Assembly: GCF_002743375.1 (NCBI RefSeq)
Contig: NZ_PDZC01000010.1
Location: 60,948-124,947, forward strand
Direction of reading: 5' to 3'
Length of the DNA stretch: 64,000 nt
DNA from: Sporosarcina sp. P34
Lineage (GTDB): Bacteria; Bacillota; Bacilli; Bacillales_A; Planococcaceae
The notes below the pieces were generated by a model. That model saw only the letters and a list, made by a program, of their open reading frames with translations, was not told the origin of the DNA and did no database searches. Positions 43,832 to 53,759 of this stretch are shown here, piece after piece. Both the position numbers and the translations under genes were made by a program. The stretch's first letter is position 1. Each line of letters begins with the position of its first letter.

Positions 43832-45565
43832 TTAGCTAAATCGATCAACTAAGTCGTGCATATTCTCCGCCTCTGTATGAAGGTCTAGGGAAGCATGCAT
43901 AATCGTGCTGATTGCAGCTTTTTGTTCATCAATGGATGCATTGACTTGTTCAGTAGCAGCAGCTGATTCGGCTGCGACAGCTGCAATTTGATCTATTGCT
44001 TGAACAACGTGTTGTCGATTCTCATCCATACTACTCATATCATTTTCCATAGTCTTCAATAGCGATGTGATGTTGAGAATAGAATCGGATAGTTGTTCGA
44101 AAGCATTTTTAGTTTCCAGAATCGTACCTTCTTGATGACTTGTCAAATCTAATGTGTGTTTCATTTGGTTCTCGGCAGTCGTCGTATCTTTCCGAATATG
44201 CACGAGTAGATCGCGAACTCTTGTAGTTGCCTCGTTTGTGTCTTCAGATAAATGACGTACTTCATTGGCAACTACAGCGAATCCTTTTCCATGTTCTCCT
44301 GCGCGAGCGGCTTCAATACTAGCGTTTAACGCCAGTAAATTCGTTTGCTCTGAGATCGAGGAAATCGTTTGGACAATTGCTTGTATTTCATTCATTCTAG
44401 ATACAAGTTGTGAGAAGTTACCTTGTAAGTCGTTAATGACGATGTTGAAATTCTGAGAGTTTTCTTCCAAAGTCTCGGCCTTTTGCATACCTGAACTTTG
44501 TAGAGTGTTCATGCTATGCATTTCTGTCACAACGTTTTCATATTGCTCTGATGCATTGGAAATCAATTTGGATAATTGACTAACTTTTGTAATCGCGATA
44601 TCTGCTTCTTCGGATTGCACAACTGCCCCTGAGGATACTTCCGTAATAGCGCTATGGATTTCGTCAGCCGATGCAGTCGCTTCTTCCGTAATAGCGCTAA
44701 GTGTTTCGGAAGAGGTTCTCATACGGTCTGAAGAAAGTCTTGTATGACCGACCATCTCATTTAGATTATTTTTCATTGTATTCACATTTTCAGCTAAATG
44801 ACCGAGCTCATCACGTGAACGGATCGGAATGTCTTCGCCAGATAATTTACCTTGCGCAATTTCAGCCGTAATGTGGCGGATATTCTTAATATAGGATGTT
44901 AGACGTCCTGAGAAGATTGAGAATAAAGTAACACCCACTATGACAGAGATAATAACTGATAGTAAGGTATACCATAAAACATTTTTCGCTCCAGCATTAA
45001 AGTCTACTAGGTAGGTTCCTGCCACTACAATCCATCCCCAATTTGGATCTTGCAGGCTGTACGTGATTTTTGGCGCTTCAACATTCAGGTTACTTGGCAG
45101 CGGCCAGTCATACTGTACATAACCACCTCCGCTTTTAGCTTCTGAGATTACTTCTCGAATGAAGTAACGACCATCTGCTGTTTGGGTTTCATAGAGACTT
45201 TCTCCTTCTTTCTGCGGATGTACGAGCAAAGTGCCTTCCTCATCCACTACATAAAAGTAGAAGTTCTCCCCATATTTCGCTGGATTTTCTAAAGATCGAG
45301 TACCATCAGTGGCCATAGGTCCCATAATTTTGTCTTTAGCCCGTTTTTGGGCGTTCTCTAAACTCATTGTACCGTTCTCTACTTGAACATTGAGCTCGTC
45401 TATCAAGTCTAGGATCGCATACGTTCCATTCTGTAATCCCATTTCTCCAACAGACTCAAGTTCTTGTTTTGCTACGAAGTAATTGACGATACCAACAGCT
45501 AATAATGGAATTAAAATAACTAGTGCTGCAAGCGCTATCAACTTGTTACGTACTGAACCTTTCAA
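43832..45565 (-). CDS. Methyl-accepting chemotaxis protein with Cache sensor
   Basis: A 577-residue chemoreceptor. TM1 is near residues 10-28. The extracytoplasmic sensor (about 30-190) has the single-Cache pattern [14 protein letters not shown] and YVQYDWPLP then [13 protein letters not shown]2 is near 195-215, followed by a HAMP domain and the signalling helix with the hairpin tip [21 protein letters not shown] near residue 410. It relays ligand binding to CheA. The ligand is unknown; Cache sensors often bind carboxylates or amino acids. The start is TTG 45565 with GGGGG about 10 bases upstream. Monocistronic. Confidence 0.95.
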   Translation of the reverse strand: MKGSVRNKLIALAALVILIPLLAVGIVNYFVAKQELESVGEMGLQNGTYAILDLIDELNVQVENGTMSLENAQKRAKDKIMGPMATDGTRSLENPAKYGENFYFYVVDEEGTLLVHPQKEGESLYETQTADGRYFIREVISEAKSGGGYVQYDWPLPSNLNVEAPKITYSLQDPNWGWIVVAGTYLVDFNAGAKNVLWYTLLSVIISVIVGVTLFSIFSGRLTSYIKNIRHITAEIAQGKLSGEDIPIRSRDELGHLAENVNTMKNNLNEMVGHTRLSSDRMRTSSETLSAITEEATASADEIHSAITEVSSGAVVQSEEADIAITKVSQLSKLISNASEQYENVVTEMHSMNTLQSSGMQKAETLEENSQNFNIVINDLQGNFSQLVSRMNEIQAIVQTISSISEQTNLLALNASIEAARAGEHGKGFAVVANEVRHLSEDTNEATTRVRDLLVHIRKDTTTAENQMKHTLDLTSHQEGTILETKNAFEQLSDSILNITSLLKTMENDMSSMDENRQHVVQAIDQIAAVAAESAAATEQVNASIDEQKAAISTIMHASLDLHTEAENMHDLVDRFS

Positions 45566-45729
45566 TATGTAATGCCCCCTTTTGCATGTTTGCTACATGA
45601 AACCTTTCTCCCCTTTTTATAGTATAGGCTATTCTAATTAATAACGGAATAGCTTGTCTCAATTAATAGTAATTTATTACTTAATTTTCAAACTCCGTTG
45701 GTAAATGACAGCGAACTACTCTTCGATTC

Positions 45730-45758
45730 TTGACTTGAAAAATACAGTAGGCTACACT
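45730..45758 (+). promoter_or_regulatory. SigA promoter of the FemA-like/helicase pair
   Basis: TTGACT (45730-45735), 17 bases, TACACT (45753-45758); the hexamers are the same as at 42511. Confidence 0.85.
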
Positions 45759-45851
45759 TAATAGAGCTGTGGCTGTGCGGTTCTTTAAGATTTTCAAACG
45801 ATTAAAACGGAAATTGTACGGAGTCATAGTAATGTAAGGAGTGTTCGAGCA

Positions 45852-46895
45852 GTGCCGATTTTAGATAAAAGCAATGCGGAAGATGTAAAAAGATATGAAA
45901 CATTTATGAGAAATTCTCCATTTCGTTCCATTACACAAGATCCCAATTGGGCAAATGTGAAAGACGACTGGGGTAATGAACAGGTATATGTAGAACGGGA
46001 CGGAGAAATTGTAGCCGCTATGTCCTTATTGATACGGAAAGTACCAGGTGGATTTTCCTTACTCTATGCACCACGAGGACCTATTTGCGATTTACATAAT
46101 CAGAAGTTGGTTGCAGAATTGATTCAAGAGGCAGAGGTGCTTGTAAAAAAACATAAAGCCTTTGCATTAAAAATGGATCCGGAACAGCTGTATACAGATG
46201 AATTGGACAAGCTATACCGTGATGCGGGTTACATAGTACGTAACGAAGGCGCGGGTAAAGAAGATTTAATACAGCCCCGTTATAATATGATTGTTAAATT
46301 GACTGACGAAGATGAAGATTCTTTAATGCTTAAGTTCCGTAGCAGAACGAGAAGTAAAATTCGAAGCTCTGCACGTAAAGGTGTGGAGATTTCCTATTCA
46401 CGCAGTGATGAATATTTAAAGAAATTCTTTGAAATTCATGAAGAAATGTCTGTTCGTAATCAGATCTCCATTCGTTCATATGATTATTTCGTCAAAATGC
46501 GAGAGGCATTCGATGATTTACGCATCTATATAGCAAAGCACGAAGACGACTATTTAGCTGGCGCTATAACTATTAATTATAACGGGAAGTTGTATTACTT
46601 ATATGCCGGCAGTTCCAACACGAAGCGCAATCTAAATCCAAGTTATCTTATGAACTATGAAATGATGAAGTGGGGATTGGAAATCGGAGCGGAACAGTAT
46701 GATCTCGGTGGGGTATTCGTACTCGACAGTGAGCAGGATGGCTTATATAATTTTAAAAACAGTTTTTGTCAAGTGGACGGAGTGACAGAATTTATCGGTG
46801 AAATCGATAAAGTATACAAACCATTCATTTATAACTTATTTGTAAAAGTAGTGCCTAAAATTCAGAAGTTGAAAAAGAAGCTTCAAAAAAAATAA
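45852..46895 (+). CDS. FemA/FemB-family peptidoglycan bridge aminoacyltransferase
   Basis: A 347-residue member of the FemABX family (two GNAT-like subdomains). It shows the N-terminal FRSITQDPNWANVK, LLYAPRGPICD near residue 75, and near 240-270 GAITINYNGKLYYLYAGSS, then YDLGGVF near 285. These enzymes use aminoacyl-tRNA to build interpeptide bridges or branch lipid II. The amino acid cannot be predicted. GTG 45852 has AAGGAG 10 bases upstream. The helicase gene follows by 38 bases. Confidence 0.9.
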   Translation: MPILDKSNAEDVKRYETFMRNSPFRSITQDPNWANVKDDWGNEQVYVERDGEIVAAMSLLIRKVPGGFSLLYAPRGPICDLHNQKLVAELIQEAEVLVKKHKAFALKMDPEQLYTDELDKLYRDAGYIVRNEGAGKEDLIQPRYNMIVKLTDEDEDSLMLKFRSRTRSKIRSSARKGVEISYSRSDEYLKKFFEIHEEMSVRNQISIRSYDYFVKMREAFDDLRIYIAKHEDDYLAGAITINYNGKLYYLYAGSSNTKRNLNPSYLMNYEMMKWGLEIGAEQYDLGGVFVLDSEQDGLYNFKNSFCQVDGVTEFIGEIDKVYKPFIYNLFVKVVPKIQKLKKKLQKK

Positions 46896-46933
46896 CCGGT
46901 TGAAGTCCTCAACTATAGAAAAGAGTGAACCGA

Positions 46934-48115
46934 ATGAATTTTTTAGATGAGCTGAATGAATCTTTACGCACAAAATGGAAATTTAAACAACCTATGCCGA
47001 TTCAGTCTCAAATGATACCCGAGATGTTGTCTGGTAAAGATATAGTAGCGGAATCACCAACGGGAACGGGTAAAACACTTGCCTATACATTACCTGTGAT
47101 TCAAATGGTTGATGGGAATCTACCGAAGACACAAGCGTTAATCATTACACCATCACAAGAGCTGTCCATGCAGATCGTCAATGTGATACGCGAATTGGTG
47201 GAAGGTACTCCAGTTACCGTAACCCAGCTAATTGGCGGTGCAAATATGCAACGTCAAGTCGAAAGGCTGAAGAAAAAACCGACAATCGTAGTCGGTACAC
47301 CAGGCAGATTAAATGAACTAGTAAGAGAAAGAAAGCTGAAAATGTATGATATAAAATACTTGGTTATTGATGAAGGAGATCAACTTCTGTCGCGCGAATA
47401 TCGTGTACTAGTGAAAAGCTTGATTGAAGCGGCAAATCCTGAACGTCAGTTAGCCGTTGTGTCCGCAACAATTACAGATGAAATCGAACTGGTTGCGAAG
47501 CAAATGATGAAGGATCCAATTCGTCTGCAAGTCAACGCGGATGAGATTCCAAATAGTGGTCAAGTAATTCATTCTTACGTAAAAGTGGATGAACGCAAAA
47601 AGACCGATGTACTTCGAGGAATCTCCGCAATATCAGGCGTGCGCGCACTAACATTCATGAATAATGTAGATCAATTGCGCATGAAAGAGCTAAAACTACT
47701 TTACAATGATGCACCAATTGCAGTCCTTTACTCAGATATGAAGAAACTAGATCGCCAGAAAACGTTAGAAGACTTCAGAAAAGGGACTATTCGCATACTG
47801 ATTGCAACAGACTTAGCAGCGCGAGGATTGGACATCGAAGGGTTGACACACGTCATCCATGTCGACGTTCCCCATACAGCCGAGCAATACGTGCACAGAT
47901 CAGGAAGAACGGGTCGTGCAGGAGCAGATGGGGAAGTCCTAACACTCCTATCTTACTCGGAAGAACGCGACTACCGAAAAGTTTCCAAAGGCATCAAAAC
48001 CGTTCAAAAAGTTTGGTACAACGGACAACTGATTGAAGGAAACTCCAAGACAGTGGAAGAAATGAAAAAAGCGGCACCGAAGAAATCAAAGCCGAAAGTT
48101 AAGAAAAAGAAATAA
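46934..48115 (+). CDS. DEAD-box-type RNA helicase with DEGD motif II (YfmL-like)
   Basis: A 393-residue ATP-dependent RNA helicase lacking long extensions, similar to B. subtilis YfmL, which is involved in ribosome assembly. Motif I is SPTGTGKT near residue 37, Ia PSQEL, Ib TPGRL, motif II VIDEGDQ near 143, motif III SAT, then the second domain with ATDLAARGLDI and HRSGRTGRAG. Motif II reads DEGD instead of DEAD; YfmL reads DETD. The C-terminus is lysine-rich. ATG 46934 has AAAAGAG 8 bases upstream; a GTG at 46925 is less likely. Confidence 0.9.
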   Translation: MNFLDELNESLRTKWKFKQPMPIQSQMIPEMLSGKDIVAESPTGTGKTLAYTLPVIQMVDGNLPKTQALIITPSQELSMQIVNVIRELVEGTPVTVTQLIGGANMQRQVERLKKKPTIVVGTPGRLNELVRERKLKMYDIKYLVIDEGDQLLSREYRVLVKSLIEAANPERQLAVVSATITDEIELVAKQMMKDPIRLQVNADEIPNSGQVIHSYVKVDERKKTDVLRGISAISGVRALTFMNNVDQLRMKELKLLYNDAPIAVLYSDMKKLDRQKTLEDFRKGTIRILIATDLAARGLDIEGLTHVIHVDVPHTAEQYVHRSGRTGRAGADGEVLTLLSYSEERDYRKVSKGIKTVQKVWYNGQLIEGNSKTVEEMKKAAPKKSKPKVKKKK

Positions 48116-48233
48116 TAAAACGAAACATCCAAACGATGATATGTAAAGACTGGAGACAGCCCGGATACGAGGAGGCTTTTCTTCAGTCTTTTTCTTTTAC
48201 TACTTTATCAATTAACCAAAACTTTGTGACATA

Positions 48234-48278
48234 AAAATGAGTGTGCACGGAACCGTCCGCACACACTCATTTTTACTA
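48234..48278. terminator. Bidirectional terminator between helicase and map
   Basis: AAAATGAGTGTG...CACACTCATTTTT around a C/G-rich inner loop. An earlier weaker hairpin (AAGACTG...CAGTCTT then T-run, about 48147-48192) may end the helicase transcript first. Confidence 0.85.
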
Positions 48279-49055
<777 letters not shown>

Positions 49056-49122
49056 TTATTCAATTCTACTATATCATACTTTATTGATGTTTTTTTAATG
49101 ATTAGCTTGTTCTGTCCATTCC

Positions 49123-49464
49123 TTACTTCAGGACTTTTACACCTTGATAGACATTCCAAATCAAGACGATTACAAACAATAAACTATATAAAGTGATGAA
49201 TAACACAGGAATGAATCCCCAGAACATCATATTGTTGTTTGCATTTATCATACTATCAGGATTAAAGGAAAAGATCGAAAAGGACATAATAATGAATCCA
49301 GCAATTAGTAATACCATAGGGACGATATGTGAAACGAGTGCTTTTTTTGCATGACGGCGAACTTCGAATTCATCCGCAATGAAATAAATGATGATTGGCA
49401 GTAGAAGGGGGGCGAAAAAGACACTAAAATAACTAAGTGATGACAATAACTTTGAATTTGACAT
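49123..49464 (-). CDS. DUF4870 membrane protein
   Basis: A 113-residue membrane protein of the DUF4870 type: first hydrophobic segment LSYFSVFFAPLLLPIIIYF, then the FEVRRHAKKAL loop, then two more segments. The function is unknown. ATG 49464 has GGAGGT 7 bases upstream; longer starts are unlikely. Confidence 0.82.
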   Translation of the reverse strand: MSNSKLLSSLSYFSVFFAPLLLPIIIYFIADEFEVRRHAKKALVSHIVPMVLLIAGFIIMSFSIFSFNPDSMINANNNMMFWGFIPVLFITLYSLLFVIVLIWNVYQGVKVLK

Positions 49465-49536
49465 AGCGTAACCTCCACTCTTTAGCATGATAGTCCACAC
49501 TCTAACCTATACCCTAGTTTACGGTATAATCGTGAA

Positions 49537-49568
49537 AAAAACACGGCTGCCTAATTGGCACCGTGTTA
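49537..49568 (-). terminator. Terminator at the end of the TspO-like pseudogene
   Basis: On the minus strand AACACGGTGCC pairs with GGCAGCCGTGTT (one bulge), followed by TTTTTT. Confidence 0.65.
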
Positions 49569-50283
49569 TAATTGTTTAGGCTTTGAAAAACGCTGGCCCA
49601 TAAATAGTATAAAACCAATTACCGCGGAAAGAAATAAAGCGGCTGTTGAAACAAATAGTTCATCCGTTCCATTTTTTATTGCAATACCGATGAAAGACCA
49701 AATGATAATTAAATTAAACATAGAGTCATGGTAGTGATACATAAAATGTAAGGCAATTGCTGTAGTTAGAGTCAAGAACAATACTGTCCATAGTGGATCA
49801 CTCAAACCCCATCCTGTCCAATCGTGGAATTTGAAAGCATAGTTAGAATTCGCGATGACAGCGATGAAGATCCATGCCATGTAAGCCGAGATCGGAAGTC
49901 GTTCGCGATTCGTTCCCTCTATTTTTACATAACTGAAATACAACACGAGTAAACAAATTAATAAAGCCATTACGCTAACGATGGCCCAATAATAATAGCC
50001 ATGCGATATTTAAAAAACAGCTGACCGAGAACGAGGTTGCACGTAAATTGGCGACAGATGAAGAAAGTCTAGCTACTGTTTTGAAAAACATGTATAGCCA
50101 ACTGACAAGTAACAGATCTAGCACTATCCAAATTGAAAAAACGTACTCTGCAGGCATGAATAGAACCGGTACCCGATTAGCAATTTCCCAAGTAGTCAGT
50201 CCATTAAGTGGGATTAAATTTGCAGCGATATGAGTTCCAATCATGATGAGTAGCGAAAGTACCATCAAAATAATTCTTAGCAT
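49566..50283 (-). pseudogene. TspO/MBR-like membrane protein broken by a frameshift
   Basis: Two adjacent minus-strand reading frames make one protein. The first (ATG 50283, AGGAGG 8 bases upstream) reads to FLNIAWLLLLGHR and stops at 49975; the second continues one base out of frame as WAIVSVMALLICLLV... to 49566. Joining them needs one surplus T in the run TTATTATTATTGGG near 50003-50012. The whole resembles the roughly 240-270-residue tryptophan-rich sensory protein family of Bacillales, with WEIANRVPVLFMPAEYVFSIW early on. Either the gene is inactive or the base is a sequencing error. Confidence 0.8.
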
Positions 50284-50380
50284 GATAAAATCCTCCTGAA
50301 CAACAGTATACAGAGAATACGGATCGATGGAGTGGGAAAGTATGAATATTCCTTTACAAATGAGAAAATGTGGCATTCTA

Positions 50381-50409
50381 TTGTCTTGTTCATGTAAAAA
50401 ATCTATAAT
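50381..50409 (+). promoter_or_regulatory. SigA promoter of the acetyltransferase gene
   Basis: TTGTCT (50381-50386), 17 bases, TATAAT (50404-50409). Confidence 0.8.
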
Positions 50410-50514
50410 AAGAACTAATGAATTCAGATAACTAGAACTGATTCTTCATTTCATTCGCACCGATTGGATAAAGTAGAAGATAAGAACAGAATGCTTCGAA
50501 AAGGATGGGGACAA

Positions 50515-51060
50515 ATGATTTTACTCGAAGGGGAGCAATGCTACCTACGAATACTCACGGAAGATGACGCATACCAATTCACCCAGCTACTTATTGCCAA
50601 TAAGGAATACTGGACAGAATTTGAACCAAGACATGACAATACGTATTACACAGTAGCAATGCAGCGAGATAAAATTCGGGAGTCTCTTTATCAAATGCGT
50701 GACCGACGAGAGTACAACTTCGGAATTTTTGATTCGGAAACAAGTATGATCATTGGTCAAATTTCATTGTATAGTATTAAACGGTTACCGTTTTCCAGTG
50801 GTTTTGTGGGGTATTCCATTGATCAACGACAAACTGGAAGAGGAATAGGTACTGAAGCAGTCTCACTCATTAATCAATTTGCGTTTGAAAAAGTGAATCT
50901 GCATAGGGTGGAAGCATATGTATCTCCTCGTAATGTAGGTTCAGTGAAAGTATTGGAGAAAGCACAATTCCAGCGTGAAGGATTATTGCGTCAATTGCTG
51001 TTCATTAATGGTGTGTGGGAAGATCATTATATGTATGCCATTGTGGAAGGGGATTATTGA
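50515..51060 (+). CDS. GNAT N-acetyltransferase, RimJ/RimL-like
   Basis: A 181-residue acetyltransferase. YLRILTEDDAYQF at the N-terminus, the acetyl-CoA loop DQRQTGRGIGTEAVSLI near residue 103, and the final NVGSVKVLEKAQFQREGLLRQ are the RimJ/RimL pattern. It probably acetylates a protein N-terminus or a small molecule; the substrate is unknown. ATG 50515 has AAGGA 9 bases upstream. Confidence 0.92.
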   Translation: MILLEGEQCYLRILTEDDAYQFTQLLIANKEYWTEFEPRHDNTYYTVAMQRDKIRESLYQMRDRREYNFGIFDSETSMIIGQISLYSIKRLPFSSGFVGYSIDQRQTGRGIGTEAVSLINQFAFEKVNLHRVEAYVSPRNVGSVKVLEKAQFQREGLLRQLLFINGVWEDHYMYAIVEGDY

Positions 51061-51099
51061 AAGGGTAAGACCCTTTTGGAAAAGTGGATGATTATATGG

Positions 51100-51136
51100 A
51101 AAAGCCGGCTCTTCGAATAGAAGATGCTGGTTTTTC
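51100..51136. terminator. Terminator hairpin, left border of the 21-bp array
   Basis: AAAAGCCGGCTCTTC pairs with GAAGATGCTGGTTTTT (one bulge) around a 5-base loop. It resembles the right-border hairpin at 51361. Confidence 0.8.
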
Positions 51137-51191
51137 TTGATTTTGAGGTTTAGGGCGGTGTGGATGTGTTTCGATCAACGTTTGGTGTAAG

Positions 51192-51338
51192 CGCTCATAG
51201 ATCATGACTACGCGCTCTATCAAACGGGATGACCGCTCTATCAAACCAGTCAACCGCTCTATGTCATATAGAAACCGCTCATACCCTCGCCCCGAGCGCT
51301 CATAGTCGACTCGGAACCGCTCTATAGACTTCCTAAAA
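51192..51338. repeat. Seven-unit 21-bp-period degenerate tandem array
   Basis: Units begin exactly every 21 bases at 51192, 51213, 51234, 51255, 51276, 51297 and 51318, each with CGCTCTAT or CGCTCATA, followed by 13 variable bases. Read on the minus strand, the ORF across it encodes a 7-residue period with (I/Y)ER at the same phase of every unit. The array is not CRISPR-like, since units have no identical repeat and there is no cas gene. It lies in a 347-base gap between the acetyltransferase and carbonic anhydrase genes, framed by two terminators. Confidence 0.75.
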
Positions 51339-51360
51339 CCCACCCCCTCCATCAACAAAC

Positions 51361-51396
51361 AAAACCGGCCCTTCACGTAGAAGAGGCCGGTTTTTC
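51361..51396. terminator. Terminator hairpin, right border of the array
   Basis: AAAACCGGCCCTTC-acgta-GAAGAGGCCGGTTTTT; it also ends the minus-strand carbonic anhydrase gene. Confidence 0.85.
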
Positions 51397-51407
51397 ATAA
51401 AGCTATT

Positions 51408-51986
51408 TTACTGAGACAATTCTTGTGCTTTGTAACCATCTTCAATAACGTCCAGCTTGCCGTTTGCAGGGTCGATTACAAGACCATGCACATTTACGTC
51501 GGTCGGGATGAGAGGGTGGTTACGGATTGCGTCCACACTCTTTTTCACGCTCTCTGTCACATCGCTGAAACCGTGCAACCATTTTTCCATCTCGATTCCG
51601 GAATATTTCAATGTTTTGAACATGTTTGGATCAACACCGCGGTCAATCATATTTCCTATAATGTGATCCGTGTTGATAGAGCTCATGCCACAATCATGAT
51701 GACCAATGACATAGATTTCATCTGCTTGTAATTCATAAACGGCAACTAATATACTTCGCATCAGACCGCCAAAAGGTGATGTAATAATCGCGCCAGCACT
51801 TTTAATAATTTTAGCGTCGCCATTTTTCAAGTTCATTGCTTTCGGGAGAAGCTCGATTAATCTGGTATCCATACATGTAAGGATGACAATCCGTTTATTA
51901 GGAAATTTCGTAGTGGAAAACTCCTCATACTTTTTTTCCTCAACGAAGCCTTTGTTATAAATCATGATTTCGGATAATGATGTCAT
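51408..51986 (-). CDS. Beta-class carbonic anhydrase
   Basis: A 192-residue beta-carbonic anhydrase. Zinc ligands fall in LTCMDTRLIE near residue 38 and GHHDCGM near 97 (Cys, His, Cys), with the Asp-Arg dyad in CMDTR. It interconverts CO2 and bicarbonate, in the cytoplasm. Similar to B. subtilis YtiB. GGAGGAG lies upstream of ATG 51986. Confidence 0.93.
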   Translation of the reverse strand: MTSLSEIMIYNKGFVEEKKYEEFSTTKFPNKRIVILTCMDTRLIELLPKAMNLKNGDAKIIKSAGAIITSPFGGLMRSILVAVYELQADEIYVIGHHDCGMSSINTDHIIGNMIDRGVDPNMFKTLKYSGIEMEKWLHGFSDVTESVKKSVDAIRNHPLIPTDVNVHGLVIDPANGKLDVIEDGYKAQELSQ

Positions 51987-52023
51987 TGTTGTAATCTCCT
52001 CCGTACTGTTTATAGTATGTAAA

Positions 52024-52053
52024 AGAAAAGAGTCGCCATTTTAGGCAACTCTA
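52024..52053 (-). terminator. Terminator of the 46-residue membrane protein gene
   Basis: On the minus strand AGAGTTGCC pairs with GGCGACTCT, then TTTTCTTTT. Confidence 0.65.
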
Positions 52054-52093
52054 ATCATGAAATCCACTTCCATTAAAACTGGAATTGAAAAAA

Positions 52094-52234
52094 TTAGTTT
52101 CTGCCTTCTGGTTTCGGATCAATAGTAATGGAGTCGTTTGAATCCATTGATCCAGATAAGAAGTGCATCGTAAACAAGGATGCAAGTCCAAGAACAACCA
52201 TGTAACCGATAACTGTTGTATACATTAAAGCCAT
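52094..52234 (-). CDS. 46-residue single-span membrane protein
   Basis: A small ORF starting ATG 52234 with AGAGGGG 7 bases upstream. It encodes MALMYTTVIGYMVVLGLASL and continues to FTMHFL, forming one TM helix, then a short polar tail SGSMDSNDSITIDPKPEGRN. I do not recognise the family. A good ribosome site, a clean hydrophobic segment and a terminator right after support it as real. It lies between the carbonic anhydrase and M29 aminopeptidase genes in the same orientation. Confidence 0.7.
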   Translation of the reverse strand: MALMYTTVIGYMVVLGLASLFTMHFLSGSMDSNDSITIDPKPEGRN

Positions 52235-52341
52235 TTGAAAGCCCCTCTTTCTGAAATGTATTATGTTCTCTTATCTATTATACATGATTTTCGAGAAAAT
52301 ATTAAGAGCTTCTGTAAACTTCGAATGAAAAGTGACGGATT

Positions 52342-53577
52342 TTAGAATGCCCAATTTCCATTACGGAAGATAGGCTCTACTGTTCCATCTTCTAATATTC
52401 CATCAATATCCATCTTTTCAGAACCAATCATGAAGTCGACATGTGTTAAGCTTTGATTCAATCCATTAGCCTGTAGTTGTTCGGAATCCATTTCTTTCCC
52501 ACCGTCTAGGCAAAAAGCGTAGGCACTTCCAATGGCCAAATGATTCGAAGCGTTTTCATCAAATAATGTATTATAGAATAACACATTCGAATTAGAAATG
52601 GGTGAGTCATGCGGAACTAGTGCTACTTCGCCAAGAAATTGTGAGCCATCATCAGTATTGACGAGTTGTTTCAGAATTTCCTCGCCTTGAGTAGCTGTAA
52701 CGTTAGTGATTTTACCATCTTTAAATTGAAGCGTGAAGTCCTCGATAATTGTTCCTGCATAGCTAAGTGGTTTAGTGCTAGTAACAGAACCATTCACTCC
52801 AGTTTTCAACGGTGCCGTAAAGACTTCCTCAGTTGGCATATTGGCCATGAACTCATGACCTGCCTGATTGACACTACCCGCCCCACACCATAAGTGTTTT
52901 TCCGGTAATTCTATTGTTAAGTCGGTGCCTGGAGCTGTATAATGAAGTTTGCGGTAATGTTTACCATTCAAATAATCTACTTTTTCATGCAAGTTTACAT
53001 TGTGCTTTTTCCATGCCTGCACTGGATCTGGCTGATCTGCCCTTACAGCACGTAAAATAGAATCCCATAGAGCGGATACTTGTTCTTCTGTAGGTAGTTC
53101 AGGGAAAATTTTTGCTGCCCATGCTGTTGAAGGTGCGGCAATTACTGTCCAACTGAATTTATCTGCCTGCATAGCCTGGCGGAATTTGCTAAGCGCAGTG
53201 CTGGAGGCTTTCTGATTATCGCGAATTCTACTAGGTTCGATACCGTTTAATAAATCTGGATCTTGCGATACGATCGACATGAAAGCAGCGCCTTTCTCAG
53301 CTAGCTGTTCACGCTCCATCTGTTTCCACGTAGGGAACTCGGAAAACGAATCCGCTGGTGCTTTTTCATAACGTAGACGTGTGACGACATCATCGCTCCA
53401 GTCTACGAAGACTTGTCGTGCTCCTGCATCATAAGCTTTTTCAACGATTAATCGAACAAATGAAGTATTTTCAGTAGAAGCGCTGATGAATAGATATTGG
53501 TCTTGTTGAATATTTACACCCACCTTTACAGCTAAGTCGGCATAATTGGAAAGTTGGTTTTGAAATGGATTCATCAT
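52342..53577 (-). CDS. M29-family aminopeptidase (AmpS-like)
   Basis: A 411-residue M29 metallopeptidase, as in B. subtilis AmpS (about 410). LSNYADLAVKVGVNIQ is the N-terminal signature; the C-terminal domain has the metal ligands in FMANMPTEEVFTAP near residue 245, GSQFLGEVALV near 318, LFDENASNHLAIGSAY near 345 and THVDFMIGS near 383. It removes N-terminal residues from peptides and may work on peptides from the importer. AAAGGAG precedes ATG 53577. Confidence 0.94.
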   Translation of the reverse strand: MMNPFQNQLSNYADLAVKVGVNIQQDQYLFISASTENTSFVRLIVEKAYDAGARQVFVDWSDDVVTRLRYEKAPADSFSEFPTWKQMEREQLAEKGAAFMSIVSQDPDLLNGIEPSRIRDNQKASSTALSKFRQAMQADKFSWTVIAAPSTAWAAKIFPELPTEEQVSALWDSILRAVRADQPDPVQAWKKHNVNLHEKVDYLNGKHYRKLHYTAPGTDLTIELPEKHLWCGAGSVNQAGHEFMANMPTEEVFTAPLKTGVNGSVTSTKPLSYAGTIIEDFTLQFKDGKITNVTATQGEEILKQLVNTDDGSQFLGEVALVPHDSPISNSNVLFYNTLFDENASNHLAIGSAYAFCLDGGKEMDSEQLQANGLNQSLTHVDFMIGSEKMDIDGILEDGTVEPIFRNGNWAF

Positions 53578-53759
53578 GACATCTCCTTTTTACGTAATGT
53601 GACAATTCTAACAAGTGAAGTTCACAGTTCGCAACGATAAAGCAATCAGGATAGGATGAAATACTCTTAACTCCCTAAGAATAGTCGACAGTTTTCCCTA
53701 AACAACGTCAGAAATTAACCGAAATAATAAGAAGAATGTAGTATTTGGAGGCTTTATAC

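Noticed and set aside
51192..51338. A CRISPR array
   Set aside because: Only 8 bases recur and not exactly, units are 21 bases long, and there are no cas genes.
51092..51376. A 94-codon minus-strand ORF across the 21-bp array
   Set aside because: Its ATG lies inside the terminator stem, there is no ribosome site, and its heptad pattern follows directly from the 21-base DNA period. Kept as a repeat, not as a gene.
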